A DNA stretch of 64,000 nucleotides from Atriophallophorus winterbourni (taxonomy: Eukaryota > Platyhelminthes > Trematoda > Plagiorchiida > Microphallidae): NCBI GenBank assembly GCA_013407085.1, contig JACCGJ010020363.1, positions 1 to 64,000 on the forward strand, given 5' to 3'. Within the stretch, counting starts at the first letter, position 1, and the number at the start of each line of letters is the position of its first letter. The notes under the pieces were generated by a model. The model was not told where the DNA came from. It saw only the letters and a program-made list of their open reading frames with translations, and did not search any database. Below, in pieces: positions 40,101-55,100 of this stretch. The position numbers were made by a program, and so were the translations under genes.

Positions 40101-43100
40101 CTGATAATTAGATTTTTGTTTTTCTTCAAAAATAGCGTCACCTTAGCCCCGTTAGTTATGTACTTTTTCTCATGTGGGTCGCTGTGTCAAACGACCTTGA
40201 CCGTGTTCACTTGTTGTAGATTGACGTGGATACTAGAAGGAAAATCGACCACTGATCCTGGTCATTCCCACGAGACGTGACACACTGTAGGCATACAATA
40301 GGCTGTTTAGCGGTAAGGTCAAATCAGTGAGGGGGGTTGACTACTACTTAATCATGTTCCCTGTCCTGACTATCGCCCCTGTCGGAAGTGAAACGTTACC
40401 CAAAACCTGCTCTAACCGATTGCATTTAATCTCTTGACTTAATAGATGTTCCATTTTAGAGTTCCTCCATCTTCCGATTCTAGGGCAAATGTCTATATTG
40501 TTTGGCTTTAATCTTCTGTCCATCTATTTCAACGTTATTTCTTGAGCGGGAAATTTACTAACGGATCCTATTTGAAGGAAACCCGGCTTCACTATCGCCT
40601 TATACGTTAGCCGAAACTTCTTGACCTTTCGGTTTTATTATCAGTATTAATCAGCGATTCTTACCGTACCTTACGAAAACTCCATTTTCGATTCCTCGTC
40701 ATATTAAACGATTTACGCGGGAGAGACTGTTCCTCCTGAATCGGACCGCTTAGCTATTCGAAACCCTGTGAAGCACGACACCAGCGTGCTTTTGTAATGT
40801 CCCTTCGTGGTCGACATCTACCGATGGAGGCCAATAAAAACTGAATAGCAATTCAGCATCACTTTCTCCGCTAATCACTTGCATCGACACTTTATTGTAG
40901 GCTGGCGTTGTCTATTACATATGCTACCTAACACCTTTTAAATTTACTTATTTTACCACAAGCGCAACACTTTTCTGCATTGCTTTTTCGCCAACATATG
41001 TAGTGTGCCAGCGATACCAAATCTGTACACTGGACGGTAATTTGCCCCTGTCCTGCTCCATGTTCTGTAAACTAAAATATAGTACCGAGATTTCAGCTTT
41101 GTAATTTACGTACAAGAATGACTGATCGTCCTACACAATTGTTTTTCTCCATGACTTCTAGTTTGGTCGGTCGCTTATCTACCATCCGGGCTCGGTTCGC
41201 TTCGTGAAAATCAGCCAGATCACGCTACGAAATCAAATCATCATTGCCGTCGTAGTCCTGATTGTCTTTGTCGTGGTTCTCGCGCTGATCGCCTTTGTGA
41301 TTTGGAGGCAGTTCGCTTGGCGGCAACGGGACTACCAAACTCGATTGGATCAGAAATATGCGCAGCACGAGAATCGTGTGATAAGGATTTTCAAAGAAGG
41401 TTGGTCATTTGAGTCCGCGTGGTTTGTTTATTTATGAATGTTTTCAAGGTCGCTTAACGTGACAAATTTATTGGATTATGTTCCAAGGTCAGTGGTATGG
41501 TATGGTATGAAAGCACAACCCTGAACCAGGCAATGTGCCGCACAGTCAGAGACTGCACGTGGGCGAAGATACTGTCAGGTTGCCCGTGTCTAGACAAATA
41601 TGAGAAAGAAGAAAGAACAGGAAATGGTAGGGAGACTAGAGCTTGTTTCAGCGTGCAGCTCACTACCGTTGGCGGATCAATTTAGCATGACGTTAGCCGC
41701 ACCCCACAGAAGTGCTGCACGATTGCTCATCCGTGCACGAGGTCAGTGGTAGTGATGGAAGTAATTATCCCTGGCACGTAGTTGCCATTTTGTAGTGCTT
41801 GTGAGCTCTGAGCTGCATGTGGAGACTCGCTGCAGTCTCACTGCCATTTAGATTGTTATTCATTGTCATATCTGTCTAGTTCTGGGCAACCTGACAGTTA
41901 GTTTGATCACGTGCAGTCTATGAATGTGCGACACTGCTCGGATCAGACTTATGATTTCACATTTGCTTTCAATCCGTATTTGGTAGCACGAATGAGTTTC
42001 AGGTACCCGGTATAACCGCTTACAAGAATGGTAATTGAGAGAATGATAGGCCACTCTGCTTAGATTAGATTAGTTGGTCAAATGCGACAATGCTAAAGCT
42101 TTGGGTCAAATGTGAGCTGCCCTCATTCACACAACAGGGCAGCATCATTTCTGTGCTGTGGGCTAACATCGCTGCTAAATGATTGGCCGAACCGGTAGTG
42201 AGCTGCATGCGAGACACGATGGAGTCTCACAACCATTTTATTTTCGGTTCCCCCACTCATATCATGTCTAGGCCTGGGTAACCTGACAGTATCTCAGCCC
42301 ATGTGCGTCTCTGACTGTGCGGCACTTTGCCTGGTCAGGCTGTGCTTCATACTACAACATAACATACATAAATACCATACAACATACATACACAACAGGC
42401 AGTAAGCCGTTGCATCAACTTTCACATAATCCCGAAACCGGGAACTTGTATAAAGAAGATATTAATCATGAGCGCATTTTGACTGACATTTTTGATTACA
42501 TTTCGGTTGAATTCAGCTGTCTTGCTCGCCACCAAAAACAGTAAACTATCACCGGAAAAGCCATTAACCCTTTACTGCCCTCAGTACCGAATTCGGTACG
42601 CTAATTAAAAGTTGTATAAATAAACAGTGATCGGTTCAAATCGTTTTCTTTATGTTTTTACTTGTTCAATACAAGTCTAGTACCAGTTTGATACAGAGAT
42701 ACAACAGTCATCCGGCATATAACGCCAGTGTGCATCGAGACTTTGCAAGAGATGGACGTGTAGCGTATTCAGCCTAGAAATTAAATTGGGCAGTTAAGGG
42801 TTAAAACTGCCCTCGTCTAAACGTTCTGCATGATAGATTCGCTTAAACACCTTCTACGAGAAGACTATTGTATATGTATGAAAGCACAAGCCTGATCCAG
42901 GCAAGGTGCCGCACAGGGATAGACTGTACGTGAGCTAAGATACTGTCAGGTTGCCTAGGCCTAGACAGATATGAGAAACAAAATATAAATTGAAATAAGA
43001 GTGAAACCACAGCGTATTTCAGTATACAGTTCACTACCGGTGGATTTTCTATTGATTTTTCATGTTTCGAAACCTCTTGCGAACCGTTACTTGCCTTGCT

Positions 43101-46100
43101 CTTAAGTCTTCAATTTTCCACCGTTTACTATTCCTTGTTGGTATATTCTTCACATTGAGTTGAGGACTTAATTTTGATCCGTAATCGTGCACCTCACTGC
43201 GATGTGTTCAACTCTTTGTGCTCGACTGACATTTTCCCTCTGGCGTATTCAACGCTGATTGTTCATTTCACATGCGCATGACATTTTCACACCCCTTCTG
43301 CCTCGCTAGATTTCATTGAACTACAAACGAGCATGCTGGAGTTCTCACAGATGGTCAAGAAGCACAATCTTCCGTATCGCGATTACCGAACGTTTTGCTT
43401 GTTCACTCTGTTCCCCGAGTACCATAGCCAGTTGGTCGTTCCGTTGGACCCTCATTCGTGTTCTGGAAATGCGCCCATCGGCAACGCGTCTCACAAGTTC
43501 CCCGCGCCCTCTAACAACTCATTCGTCCCACCACATCCGCTCTTATCCCCGTTTTCGGTTAGTGATTACCGTACCCATGTTTCGTTTACTACCGCACCAA
43601 ATGTGATTCGTACTACTGATTTTCCCTTGTCAATTCCATTCTCTCAAGGTACCAGTGGAGGCGTTGGATCTTACTTCAAAAGGAATATCGCTTTTTCACG
43701 CTTTGATTTCCAATCGAACTTTCTTGTGCCTGTTGGTTCGTGTCATCGACGAAAATACGCAAGTCACCGCTCAAGATAAATCACGTGTCGCTTCGTTGCT
43801 TTCCGCTATTTTGCAACCCAGAATGGACTACATGACACGGTGAGTTTCTTGTGGGTTTTGTGTTTGATTCCTGTGCGTGCCGACTCAAATTCAACTCAGC
43901 TAACACCGTGCTAAATTGATTGGCCAGATGTAGTGAGCTGCATGCTGAAACACGCTGGAGTCTCACTACCATTTCCTGATCTTTTTTCTTCCTCATATCT
44001 GTCTAGGCCTGGGCAACCTGACAGTATATTAGCCCACGTACAGTCTCTGGCTGTGCGGCACTTTGCCTGCATCAGGCTTGTGCTTTCATACCATACCATA
44101 CCTTATTGTTTCACAAGATATCTATTTACTCAAGCTACTCGTGTATTACTCTCATGCTACACACTTCACAATGAGTTTGTGCATTCTTTGCGTGCCTCTG
44201 CTGCTCAACTCGTTTTGTGAGATCAAGACAATTAACTCTGCATGACTACGTGAAAATATTTTACATGCGATGCAACTCCGACAAAGCGAGCTTTTTTCAC
44301 AACAGCATTACTCAAGTGCAGCATGAAACTCGGCACGTGCTTTTACGGCTACCCCACGTAGACCAGAGTTTTCTGATCCGGTGTTTCGTGGCTCTTGGAC
44401 TAAAGTTTATTTGAAGGACAACTCACTTGTTTATTAGTAGTCGATTAAAATCATATCGGCATTTTAGTGTATTTGCTTCATAAAACGTTCCTAAGGGTGT
44501 TTGACTCCAATGTGGTTTTTCCAAGATCCATTTAAAATGTGAATCGCTAGTTTTCTCCGTGTGTGATGACGATTTATTCAACTAACTTCTCACTTTTCTG
44601 ATTACGATGTATCTTGCGAATGTGATATAATATCAGATTTTCTTGTTTCTATCTAAATAGCACAGTGTTTAGCAAAGTACTAGCCAACGATTAAAATAAG
44701 GCCATTAAATTCAAAACGGATTGTTCAATTTGTACGAGCACGGGTGTACTGAGTAGGATCAAAATCGTCTCTGTACTGACTAAAGCGGCAAAAAAGCAGG
44801 ACTGATTCGATATTTAACCAATGGCATTTTTCTTAAAGAGGAACACGCGTATGTCTAAATCTCTATTATTCATAGCGTACGTTTTCGATACGATTTTCGT
44901 ATTGGGCTTACCTTTGTATCGATCTTCTGACCCCTCACTCTTTTCCCAGTCTAGTTTGTGCTCATTCACTCTCTTTTCCCCCTATTCTCAGTGTCATGTG
45001 TGACCTGATCAGCGAATCACTTCAAAGACTACACAAGCAAGGTGATAACCGCCTCCCGACGGCTTTCCGTCGAAGTGAGACCATTGCAGACAAGTTTGTG
45101 TCCAATTGGTTGACCTTTCTACTTCACAGTTTCATCTTGGTGAGTTCAGATTATATCCCGACATCGTCTGAAGCCTAACGGCCAGTGTTAGATATAAGAA
45201 TTTCAATTTGACCGTTTTATATATTTTTAATTGAACAATCGTTCTAGTTACCGTAATTTATGCAGACTGTTGATAAGCTCCATCCTTCATCTATCCAACA
45301 CAATCGTTATTGTCACGCTTTGTATTCCGAATCCGTTGTAATCGGGTTTTAATCTTTAAACTACTTGTGAGTAGTTAATTGTTTAATTTTAGAGTTTGTC
45401 GTTGGCTGAAGCTGTGCAGTATTTGACCTCAGGTATTTCGTGAGACAATTTCACCGTTATTCGCCATCTTTTGTTTTGGCTCGATTGGACATGGCTATTT
45501 GAACCCGATACTCTTACACGGTTCCCTTTTCTTAGAACAACGTCGGGGAAAACTTGTTTTATCTTTATCGAGCGCTTCTGCAACAAATCAATATGGGTCC
45601 CAGAGACGCAGTCACCGGCAAGGCTCGTTATACTCTGGACAGCTCCACGTTGCTGCAAAGTGAATTGACGGGTCTTCCCGTGGTATGTTTCGTGGCTTTA
45701 GCTAGTTTTGTTTATTTTAATGAAATACATTCACCGAAAATATTGAAAATTTCATCTTCAGATTCGTTTTTAATACATCAGTACATATTTATAAAAAAAT
45801 ACACGAGCAGAATATGATCATGATAAACAATTGGTTAAGTTTTTCGTATGTGATTATTGTGTCGATACGGCTTGAGCAGCATTACATATGCGAACATATC
45901 GAAACGTAAAACGTTGTAAACCAGACTTTTTTCTACTTTTGTTTCGCCACTTTCAATTATCCATTGCCGCAATCCAAACTTATATAACCTATATAAAGAG
46001 CTACGCAGGTGCCACTTTAAGAAGCAAGAAAGGAAAAATTGAACATGCAAAATGATTTATTCGAGACCGGTTGAAGTTTACTTAGAATCCTGTAATCTAC

Positions 46101-49100
46101 GATACGAGTTACATAGGCTTGTTCAGTTAACAAGTTCGACTTCTTTTGCACTAATCATCATCAAAGACACCATTACACCGGTAGCACGTACCGAATGCTT
46201 AACTGCCATACAACCATGAAAAAGTAAAATTCTAAGAGATGGGGAAGGGTGGGACATAAATATCTACGGATTCTATAGAAGAGTAAGCACAAACAAACTG
46301 GGATGAGGTGCCTACACCTCGAATGGAACATACATTCAAACAAATTTCGTGAACGAGGAGAGCGACATCAGCACGGCAGCTTCCTTGCGGCTTTCACTGT
46401 CATACCTCATAATAAGCTTTTCTCGTCAATCCGCTTGACAACATACAAGGTTAAGCAAACACTCCAAGAAGATGCTTAGCGCAAGACCGCCATTGAACAC
46501 GGTTTCGGGACATATCCTGAAGCGTAACTAACCATTGCGATATCTGATCGCGGTACACCAGCCTGGAAGGCGTGCTGCGCCGACTTTGAAAAGGTTACTA
46601 GTAAGGGTTTTTAACTGCCTATGCCATGTGATGGTTTGGCCACCCCGAGTTTTGCGCCAATCAGGATGTGGCGTCGCAAAAAGAATCCGTTTCGGAAGTC
46701 GCTGGTCCGGCATCCGTAAAACGTGACCCAACCAGCGTAACCTATGCAGGTTGATCTGCTTCTCTATATCAACATTACTACCGAAAAATTTTTCTCGGAG
46801 AGCATCGGTGCGTATGCGATTGTAACAGCTAACTCCTAGAATGCTGCAGAGACACCGGTTGTCAAATACTTGGAGACGCTGAATGTGTTCTTTACGTAAG
46901 GTCCAAGTTTCGCACCCATATAGTAACACAGCCCGAACTGTCGCTTCATAGACTCTACCCTTAAGTAACAGAGATAGTCCTTTCTGACGCCAGAGGTGAC
47001 CTAGGTCGCTTTAGAAATACGTGCCGAGACCTCGTCATCTATCGATGCAGAATTATTGATACAACTGCCGAGATACGTAAAACGATCTACAATTTCAAGC
47101 GCCTGATTGTCAATTAATAAAGTGTTGTTCGATATGTTGATGTCCTGCACTGAGAGTGTGCAAAACGCATTCCAAAAGCTGGGGCGATTTCTCAACTTGT
47201 TCTGAGATTGTTATGCCACAGTGAGTATACATTCAAAATGCGCTCGTTAAACGTCTATATTGGATTAGTACCCTAAGGTTTTTACTTCTCCTTAGCTTGT
47301 TCATTTTTATTACCCCTTGACCAACCATTACCACCCACCATAAAGCAAGCGAATTCCGAGCTGTCGTCAGTTCGTTTTTACTCCTCAATTTCACAGTCCT
47401 TAACGGTCGAAGATCCTCAAAAGCTGTTCAATATTCCCGGTGACAGTCTCTCGGTTAAGGTATTGACCTGTGACACCATCACCCAAGCGAAGGAGAAAAT
47501 TTTGGACGCCTTGTATCGAAACATACCTTACTCGGCTCAACTGAAGCCGATAGAGCTTGATCTCGGTAAGCGATTTATTTATAAATGTCATCTGTTTTGG
47601 TCCTTTTCACGAGGAGGTTAAATAATCTTATTTTGACAAAATCCAGTTCGATGCATCCGTGTCTTCCCAATTTGTTTATGCTTTTATTCGATATGCTCTG
47701 GCGATTTTGACGGTAAAATTGCCGCTTATACTGTGTTCAACAACATACTTAGAGTGAGATTGCTTCTTACCCCATGTTTGTTATACCAAGCAACCTCTTG
47801 CGTTTACGATAGCATGGGTCAGGGCCCACTCTTGCTACTTTCATTTCTCTCGTAAATGTTAGAATCGTTGTTTTTCCTGCACCAATGTGCACACCGCAGT
47901 GAAATATTTAACCAACTCAACAGTGTTGCTCTTCACGTACGTCACTTCTATTAAGCAATCGAAGCATGTGGTTGGGTCGCTCTGTGATTCCTTAATTGAT
48001 ATTGGAACCCAGCAGAGACCTCGATTGATCATTTAAATGTTGTTGTGAATAATGAAAAGGCATCAATCACAATGATGGCTTCGTTTACTTGGCTCCGGTT
48101 AGTGCCACTCTATATTGATCATCTGGCTAATGAAGTGCGACAAATAACTCACTTTTTGTCGGTTTCTCAAATCTCTTCCCTGTTGTAGCGAATCCTACAG
48201 TGCCTCAACCCATGTTTCCTATCTTTTTACCCTCATATGGCAAACCGCTTTGCTTCTTACCACCACCACCCGGGAACTTCACACGATAAGTCAAATCAAC
48301 TAGAACTTTATTGTAGTACCTGGTCGCTTGAATATAACTTTTTTTGTTTTCCCTCAATGTGTGCGAATCTCACCTTCGTTTTCTTTTAAGTTGATCTGAG
48401 CAAACCGGGCCGGTTCATCATGAGTGACTGGGACGCTTCTTGTCAACCGCTCGCCTGTACCGAAAATTCACCAGCTAAACTGAATTGCGTCAAAGACTAC
48501 GGTGTAAGTTTACAGATTTCCTTGTATCATGCAAACTTCCGGACAGTTGACGTTATTCTAATCGCATCGAATGCTGTATTCTAAATATCATCTCCGATTG
48601 GTGGCTTCATAAACTGATCTAAAGTTTTGGTAGTTTCTAGCATCCAAGATTGAGAACCATAGTGGCTTATAAAAAACACGAATGAATATTCGGGAATTTC
48701 CCAAAAACCAGGAATGTCGTTCGTCACCATAAGGGTTCGACGATTTTATTTTCCCCGAAAAACGGTTCAAGACTCTCGTCAATTCCTTTCCCGTCGTTCC
48801 GTCAGTGAACGCGACAACTTCGACTCGAAATAGCTGCCGTGGCAAACCCTATGAACTTGAAACTTTGCATTCGCTGTTAAGGTTCCATCATGTTGGCCTC
48901 CTTCGGTCGATGTCGACCATGAATGTACATAACAATCGCATGATTTTTTCATCTTCCACAGCTTTTCGAGTGACTAAACAGTCCGGTTCCGTAGGAACAA
49001 TCTCTCCCGCAGCGCGTGTCACGTGTCTTTCTTTGGCACTCATGTCTTTCTTTTCTCATGTAGTACATTTCACTTCACGTAAATCACTGCTCGATTTAGT

Positions 49101-52100
49101 GGTGCTCGCAATGTCACTGCTCTTTTTAACTTCCAGCTCGCCGACAACAGTCGCGTGGCTTTACTCTCGCGACAATCGTCTACTCTTAAATCTATTCAGC
49201 CTCCCTCTGCTTGTAAGTCCACTGGATTTATTTTCTGGAATCTATCCACTTCTGTCCATTGCGTTACAAAACTTATTTCGCCTCTTACAGCACTACATCA
49301 TCCATCAAGTACGGAAAAAAATAAATCCTTTGGTGATGCGTGTACCGATTGCGAGGATACTGCCACGCTCGTGGCTCGTTGCAACACTGAGTTGAATCGC
49401 TCCACGCTTCAACCACAAGCTTACTCAGACGTGAATTCTGTGTATTGTTTAAGGCCTATCGGCTCGCCCGATCCGAGTGTATGGTACCATCTAGAACTGC
49501 CGATAAATCCCAACATCACGTCGGCAATCGGAGATGCCCAGGGACTCAATCCTTGTGCCCAAATGGTCACTTCTGGGTTTTTCGCCGAACACACCAACCG
49601 ATTACGTCCATCGTTCCGTGGGATTTGGGCGCGGTGGCGTAAACGAAGGTTTGATTCACGCCATGTTCCGGATGACGCTTCAACCTCAAACCGTCCATTA
49701 CTCTGCTCGTCTCCAAATTCCGTTCACACGGTTAACACGTCATCCCGTTCTGCGCGATTACGGAAGGGTGTCAAGCATAAGGCCAGAAGGTCTTTTACCA
49801 ACGGGATCAAGGGAAAGCAAGATATGATCAATATGAATCGGTTGACTAACAATCTTCCCAAGGAAGTGTTTTTCAACCGTCTCATGGTGACTCGAGTAGG
49901 TGTTTTTTTTCGTGGTACATTTTCAAATTAAATTTTCATTACACTTTGGTGACTTTTCACAGGTTTACGATAGAGACGGTTTCCCAATTTGTTGCTAATA
50001 TCACCCTAATGTCGAAAGCATTGGTACGATGGCTGGTGTCTTTTTGCTTCTGTTTCTTAGTTATGGTTTTGTGAACTTGTGGGCTGCACGACTGGCTCCC
50101 TGAGCCCGGGGGAACTGCTTCTATCAACAGGAGAGGGGGTGAGGGCGAGTGACTGGCGCCTGAAAACCTGTTTGCTTCGAGCAGATGAAGCTCGTTAGCC
50201 TGGGAGGGCATTTCATCTAAGGGAAGGAAAACCCTGATTTTAAACCTCTGCTGCCTTGCGGGATACCCGATCGCGGGAAAGGCTTCGGGAGAAAACCCAG
50301 AGGAAAAATCTGGAGCAGAGTCTCGCAAACGGTTATTTGGTGCACACCACCTCTTTCTGGCAACTCCCTGCTGCCTTGCACTTGGTTGTGCAAAGGCTAG
50401 AGAAGCTGACTCGAACAAACGCCGAATGGTGCTGGGGACGCCGCTTGGTACCCAAATCCCCAAGAATCTTCATTGAAGCCGACTCATCCTCCAGGAGGAG
50501 ATAGTTGCACAAAAGTAAAGTATATCGTGACGACTTCCGACGAAAATTTCGCATACACAGACGCAAAATCGGGTACTGTATGAAACCATAAGCCTGAATC
50601 CAGGCAAAGTGCCGCACAGTTAGAAACTCTTTTGGGGCTAAGATACTGTCAGGTTGCCGAGACCTGAACTGATATAAGGGATGATGGTGTTTCCGCATGC
50701 AGTCCAGTACCTTGGGCAAATCAATTTTGCACGATATGACCCGCACAACACAGGATAAAACATTTTAATAACCCGAGGCTTTTATCACCCCCCACTTCTT
50801 ACTTCACTTTATTGCTAGTGCCATCAAGGCTTCACCAAGTTGCTCAGGCTTTGCTAATACCCTCGTTTTATTTGGTGGTAAAATCTTTTTGTTGCCATCT
50901 TTTTTTTACTGACCTATTTGGACGAATTACCAACTTATTAATTAAAAAAATACTCAGGGGACGATGTTTTATATGTCTCGTATACGCCTCTTCTATGTTT
51001 CGTTATGCGTCATTTCGTCTTCTTTTCAATCCTTTTTCGCTCTTTGCAAGCTTTCGGTGGCCGCTTATGTGGACAAACTGTTCGAAGTCATCTTCAGTAG
51101 TGTGATCCAATCGAAGAGTCTACCGTTCCCGATCAAGTATTTGTTCGACTTTTTGGACACACAAGCCTTGAGTCTTGGCGTCCAAGACCCCAAAATTGTA
51201 CACACGTGGAAATCCAATTGGTGAGGATTGCTGTGCGTTCTTGTTTTATCCCTGTTTGTAGGCACTGCTCCTAATCAATAAAACACCCGGAATCATTGGT
51301 TGTTTGAAACTTAAAACTACTCTTAACCAATAAAAAAGCCTGATTCGTTAATTGGATGTACTTATAACCATGTTTAGTATCCTTATCGATTTCTGACATT
51401 CTAGCAGTGCTCGCTCTCATGTAAAAACTCGCTGACATTTGGGTTCAAATAATTTATCATTTTACCTTTTCTACGTTCGTTTTTCGTTCAAGTTGGTTCA
51501 AAAGGTTTCAAACAAACCGGATTGCAACAATTCCCTTCGGTTAATTTTTGTTTTCTTTATTTGACCTTCAACTTGCGATCACCTTTACGAGATCAGTATT
51601 GGTGACTTTTCAAATAAAGTTCACGCATTTCGTGGGGTTATTTGCACAACAGCTGACGAGTACCGATCTAATTCAGCTGCCGCGCGATTACTTTCCAATG
51701 CGGTGAGAGATTACTCATCGTTTCTATGAACACGGTTAGCTCTTTTCTCCTAGTGTGTTCAACTTTGCCATATTTGATGTTTTGTTCACAATGTGATTTT
51801 CTCGCCGTTTTGCGTAATCAATGTTGTCGCGTTGTGTTACCCCCGCCTGGCTCAAGGCTTGTATTTCCGTAAATTTATACCTACGTTCATTCTCAATACT
51901 CGGAACAGCAATTGACTAATTTCACTGCACACGTTTCTTACGCAATGACGCCCAACTGGCCTCACCTTAATAACAACAACCCTTTCCACATGTTCACGGT
52001 TGATTAGAAAATTTCATTTTTATCATCAGTATTTAACTTGGCGATTCCCCAGGCTCATCGGAGTTGTGCATTCTCACTGCCCCATTTCGAAGTGTTATCC

Positions 52101-55100
52101 AATTTGTCCTCAATCGTTTTCCAAACTATCCACATTTTCAAAATAATTATTTAGTCCATTCCTGTCCTTGCTACCGTGCAACATTCTTTTTTTTCCACAT
52201 GGATCCCCTTACGCCTTTTCCTGTGTCCTTAAAAAGCTTGCAGATGCGCTTCTGGAATCAAATAATCACGAATTTAGACTACGTGTTCGACATCCCACTG
52301 GTGCGAAATACCGCGTTTGAGCGATCGTTTCACGCGCTCAGTCAGGCGATGACCCACGCCTGCGCTCCGACGAAGGAACAACTTACACCGGATTCGTCGT
52401 CTGTGAAAGTCCTGTTTGCCAGAGAAATCGCGGTAAGTAGATTCGTGGTGGTTGTTTGGTCTATGTCGGCCATGAATATACACACCACAAGCGCACCCAT
52501 CATTCTGTTTTCCTCGAAAGCTTCACCATGCGATGTCTAATGGTCACTGTTGTTGTTGGCCTCATTCGGTCGATGTCGATCATGAATGGACATCACAATC
52601 GCAAGAATTTTCATGTTCTACAGCTTTTTAAATGACTAAACAGTCCGATTCGGGAGGAACATTCTCTTTATCACCGCAATCACAGAGATAGGCAGTACTC
52701 GAACGAACTATGTCAAATGCACACTGACGGCGTGAACTACGATTAGCAGCTGAGAGTAGTATTTGCTCCTCCCCAGCTTCCAGACGACGCTTTGCACAAT
52801 GCCTCCAATGTCAGCGGTCAAGAGCAAATTCTTCCCAACTCGCGGGGTCAATGCCAAGATCTTTCATATCTCTTTTGCAAACATCTTTGTACCGCAAGTG
52901 CGGTCTGCCCAATGGTCGACTTCCTAATTGCAACTCACCATAGAGTAGATCGGGGGGGGGGATTAAGGAATACTACCCTTTTCCATTCTGTAGACATGAC
53001 CAAATCCACCGCAGGCGCGCTGGTCGCAATAGGGTGAACATGCTCTGTAGACCCAGCGTTTTGAAAGGTCACTTCAGCATTAGCCTTTGGGTCTATCACG
53101 ATATGTCAAGATGACGACGTGATTCTTCGTAGGTGGAAACATTCACTTCGTTTGTGTCTTCGTGGATGGTTTGCAGGTTTCACTGCCCCGTACATTAAAG
53201 CATTTGTACGCACGCGCTGTATATCATCGCATCTTTGTATTTAGAGTCACTTCGGTTACCCCAACACAAGAGTCCCAACCGTAGGAGCACGTTATATCTT
53301 GCTCGAGGAGTTGGTTGATTTAAACCAATCATGGTGTACCACTCATTTAATGGTCTCTATACCTTTTCCCAGTCTTCAAATACCTCGGCTCAAGTATATT
53401 GCCCAATGGTCAGGCGAAAGATGAAGTGAAGTTAAGGTCGATCGTGCTCGTAATGCGTTTTTGCAGTTGAAGGGCACCCTTTGGCGCAAGCCCGGGATCA
53501 GCCTAAAAACTAAGACGCGTGTTTATCAAGCAGCGATCCGCCCTGTACTGCTTTATGGATGCGAGACATGGCCTTTAAGGTCACAGGATGTACGCACATT
53601 AGAAGTGTTCGACCATTGGTGCCTCAGGGTAATCTTGGGCATCCGATATACTGACCGAGTATCTAACGCAGCCGTACGAGAGCGTTGCAGCGGACTATCT
53701 CCACTTTCCGCTCACATACAACGGCGAAGGCTGCAATGGTTTGGCCACGTCCTCCGAAAGACAGACACAGCACTTCCAAAACTCGTCCTCGACCCCAAAC
53801 CCGTTCGCACCTGGCGTCGGCGGCAAGGTGGTCAAGTGAAAACCTGGCTGTCAACTGTGAAAGAGGATGTAGACACCCTGGGTCTGCGTACCGTCTACGG
53901 AGTTTGCAGGTGGGAACGAGACTGGATCACGATCTGCAACGATCTCGCCTCCGATCGACGTGCGTGGGCTGGTGCGATCCGAGACATCAATGAAGCCGGC
54001 TAATCCACCCGTGGAGCCAGCCGCACAAAAGTAAAGTAAAGTAAGTACATTTCGTCTTTCTTCATATCCTCTATTGGAATGGCGGGAAAAGCTTCTCTTG
54101 ATTTTCCTGGGTGTAGATGCCACAAAGAAGTTGACTTGCTGATGTTGTTCACAAAACATGATGAAATTCGTTTCAAAATATGTTCTGTTTCTAAAGTCTC
54201 CCCCTCAGCCTTGTGCATTTGGGACTTTATTGCGTTGTGGCTGTATGACGATTAAATATTCGGTACGTGCTGCTACTGTGTTGCAGATGATGACTGGCCA
54301 TGGATTTGCTGCTAAAATCGGAAGACTATGTGTGTATATGTGAGGGAATAGGAATATTGAAATCCAAGCGATGCGTGTTCACGTGCACCTTTTTATTCCG
54401 ATCGATCTTGGACTGGCCATGTCGCAGCAATCAATAGTTTGAGCCGTTCGATGTTGACTGATCCCAGTTTTCTTGTTTCCACCGCTAGATCGTTTCCATG
54501 GCTGCCTGGATTTTACATGACATTGCATGTGGTATGGGCTTGAGACCAGTGCCATGAAACATCTTTGGAGATTTTCGATGCACTTTTATTTTCTAATCTA
54601 TTCGTTTTGTTTTATAATCTTTGTATTTCCATCCTGCTGACACGTGGCATTCCCTATGAATGCTTTGTTTGAATTCTCTATGAATCTACGTTCTCTTCTT
54701 ACCCTTCAATCAGCAACAATGGACACGAGTAAATAGCTACTATCGCGAGATCAAAGCGATACCGGCAATAAAGCGCGAGGAAGTTCAGGAAATGCTACAA
54801 CAGCATTCCACCGCACACTTTAACGATTTCAACATCTCATGGGCTCTGTTCGAGTTGTATACCAAATATGTGACGCCTTGCTACGAGTCGGTAAGCAGCT
54901 GCACATTCTCTACATTTCCCCGCAACCGTTTTGTCTAAACTCACCCGACTGCCTCCCTTTCCTGTAGCTGGTCGGTCAATTGCAGGAGCTCGCGTTTACC
55001 AACGCGCAGTCGTACAAGACCGACACAATCGCATGTTCGCTCTCCACTCGCAAGACCTCATCCAGTGCGTTTGAATTGTCCGATGCTACCAATCCTATTC

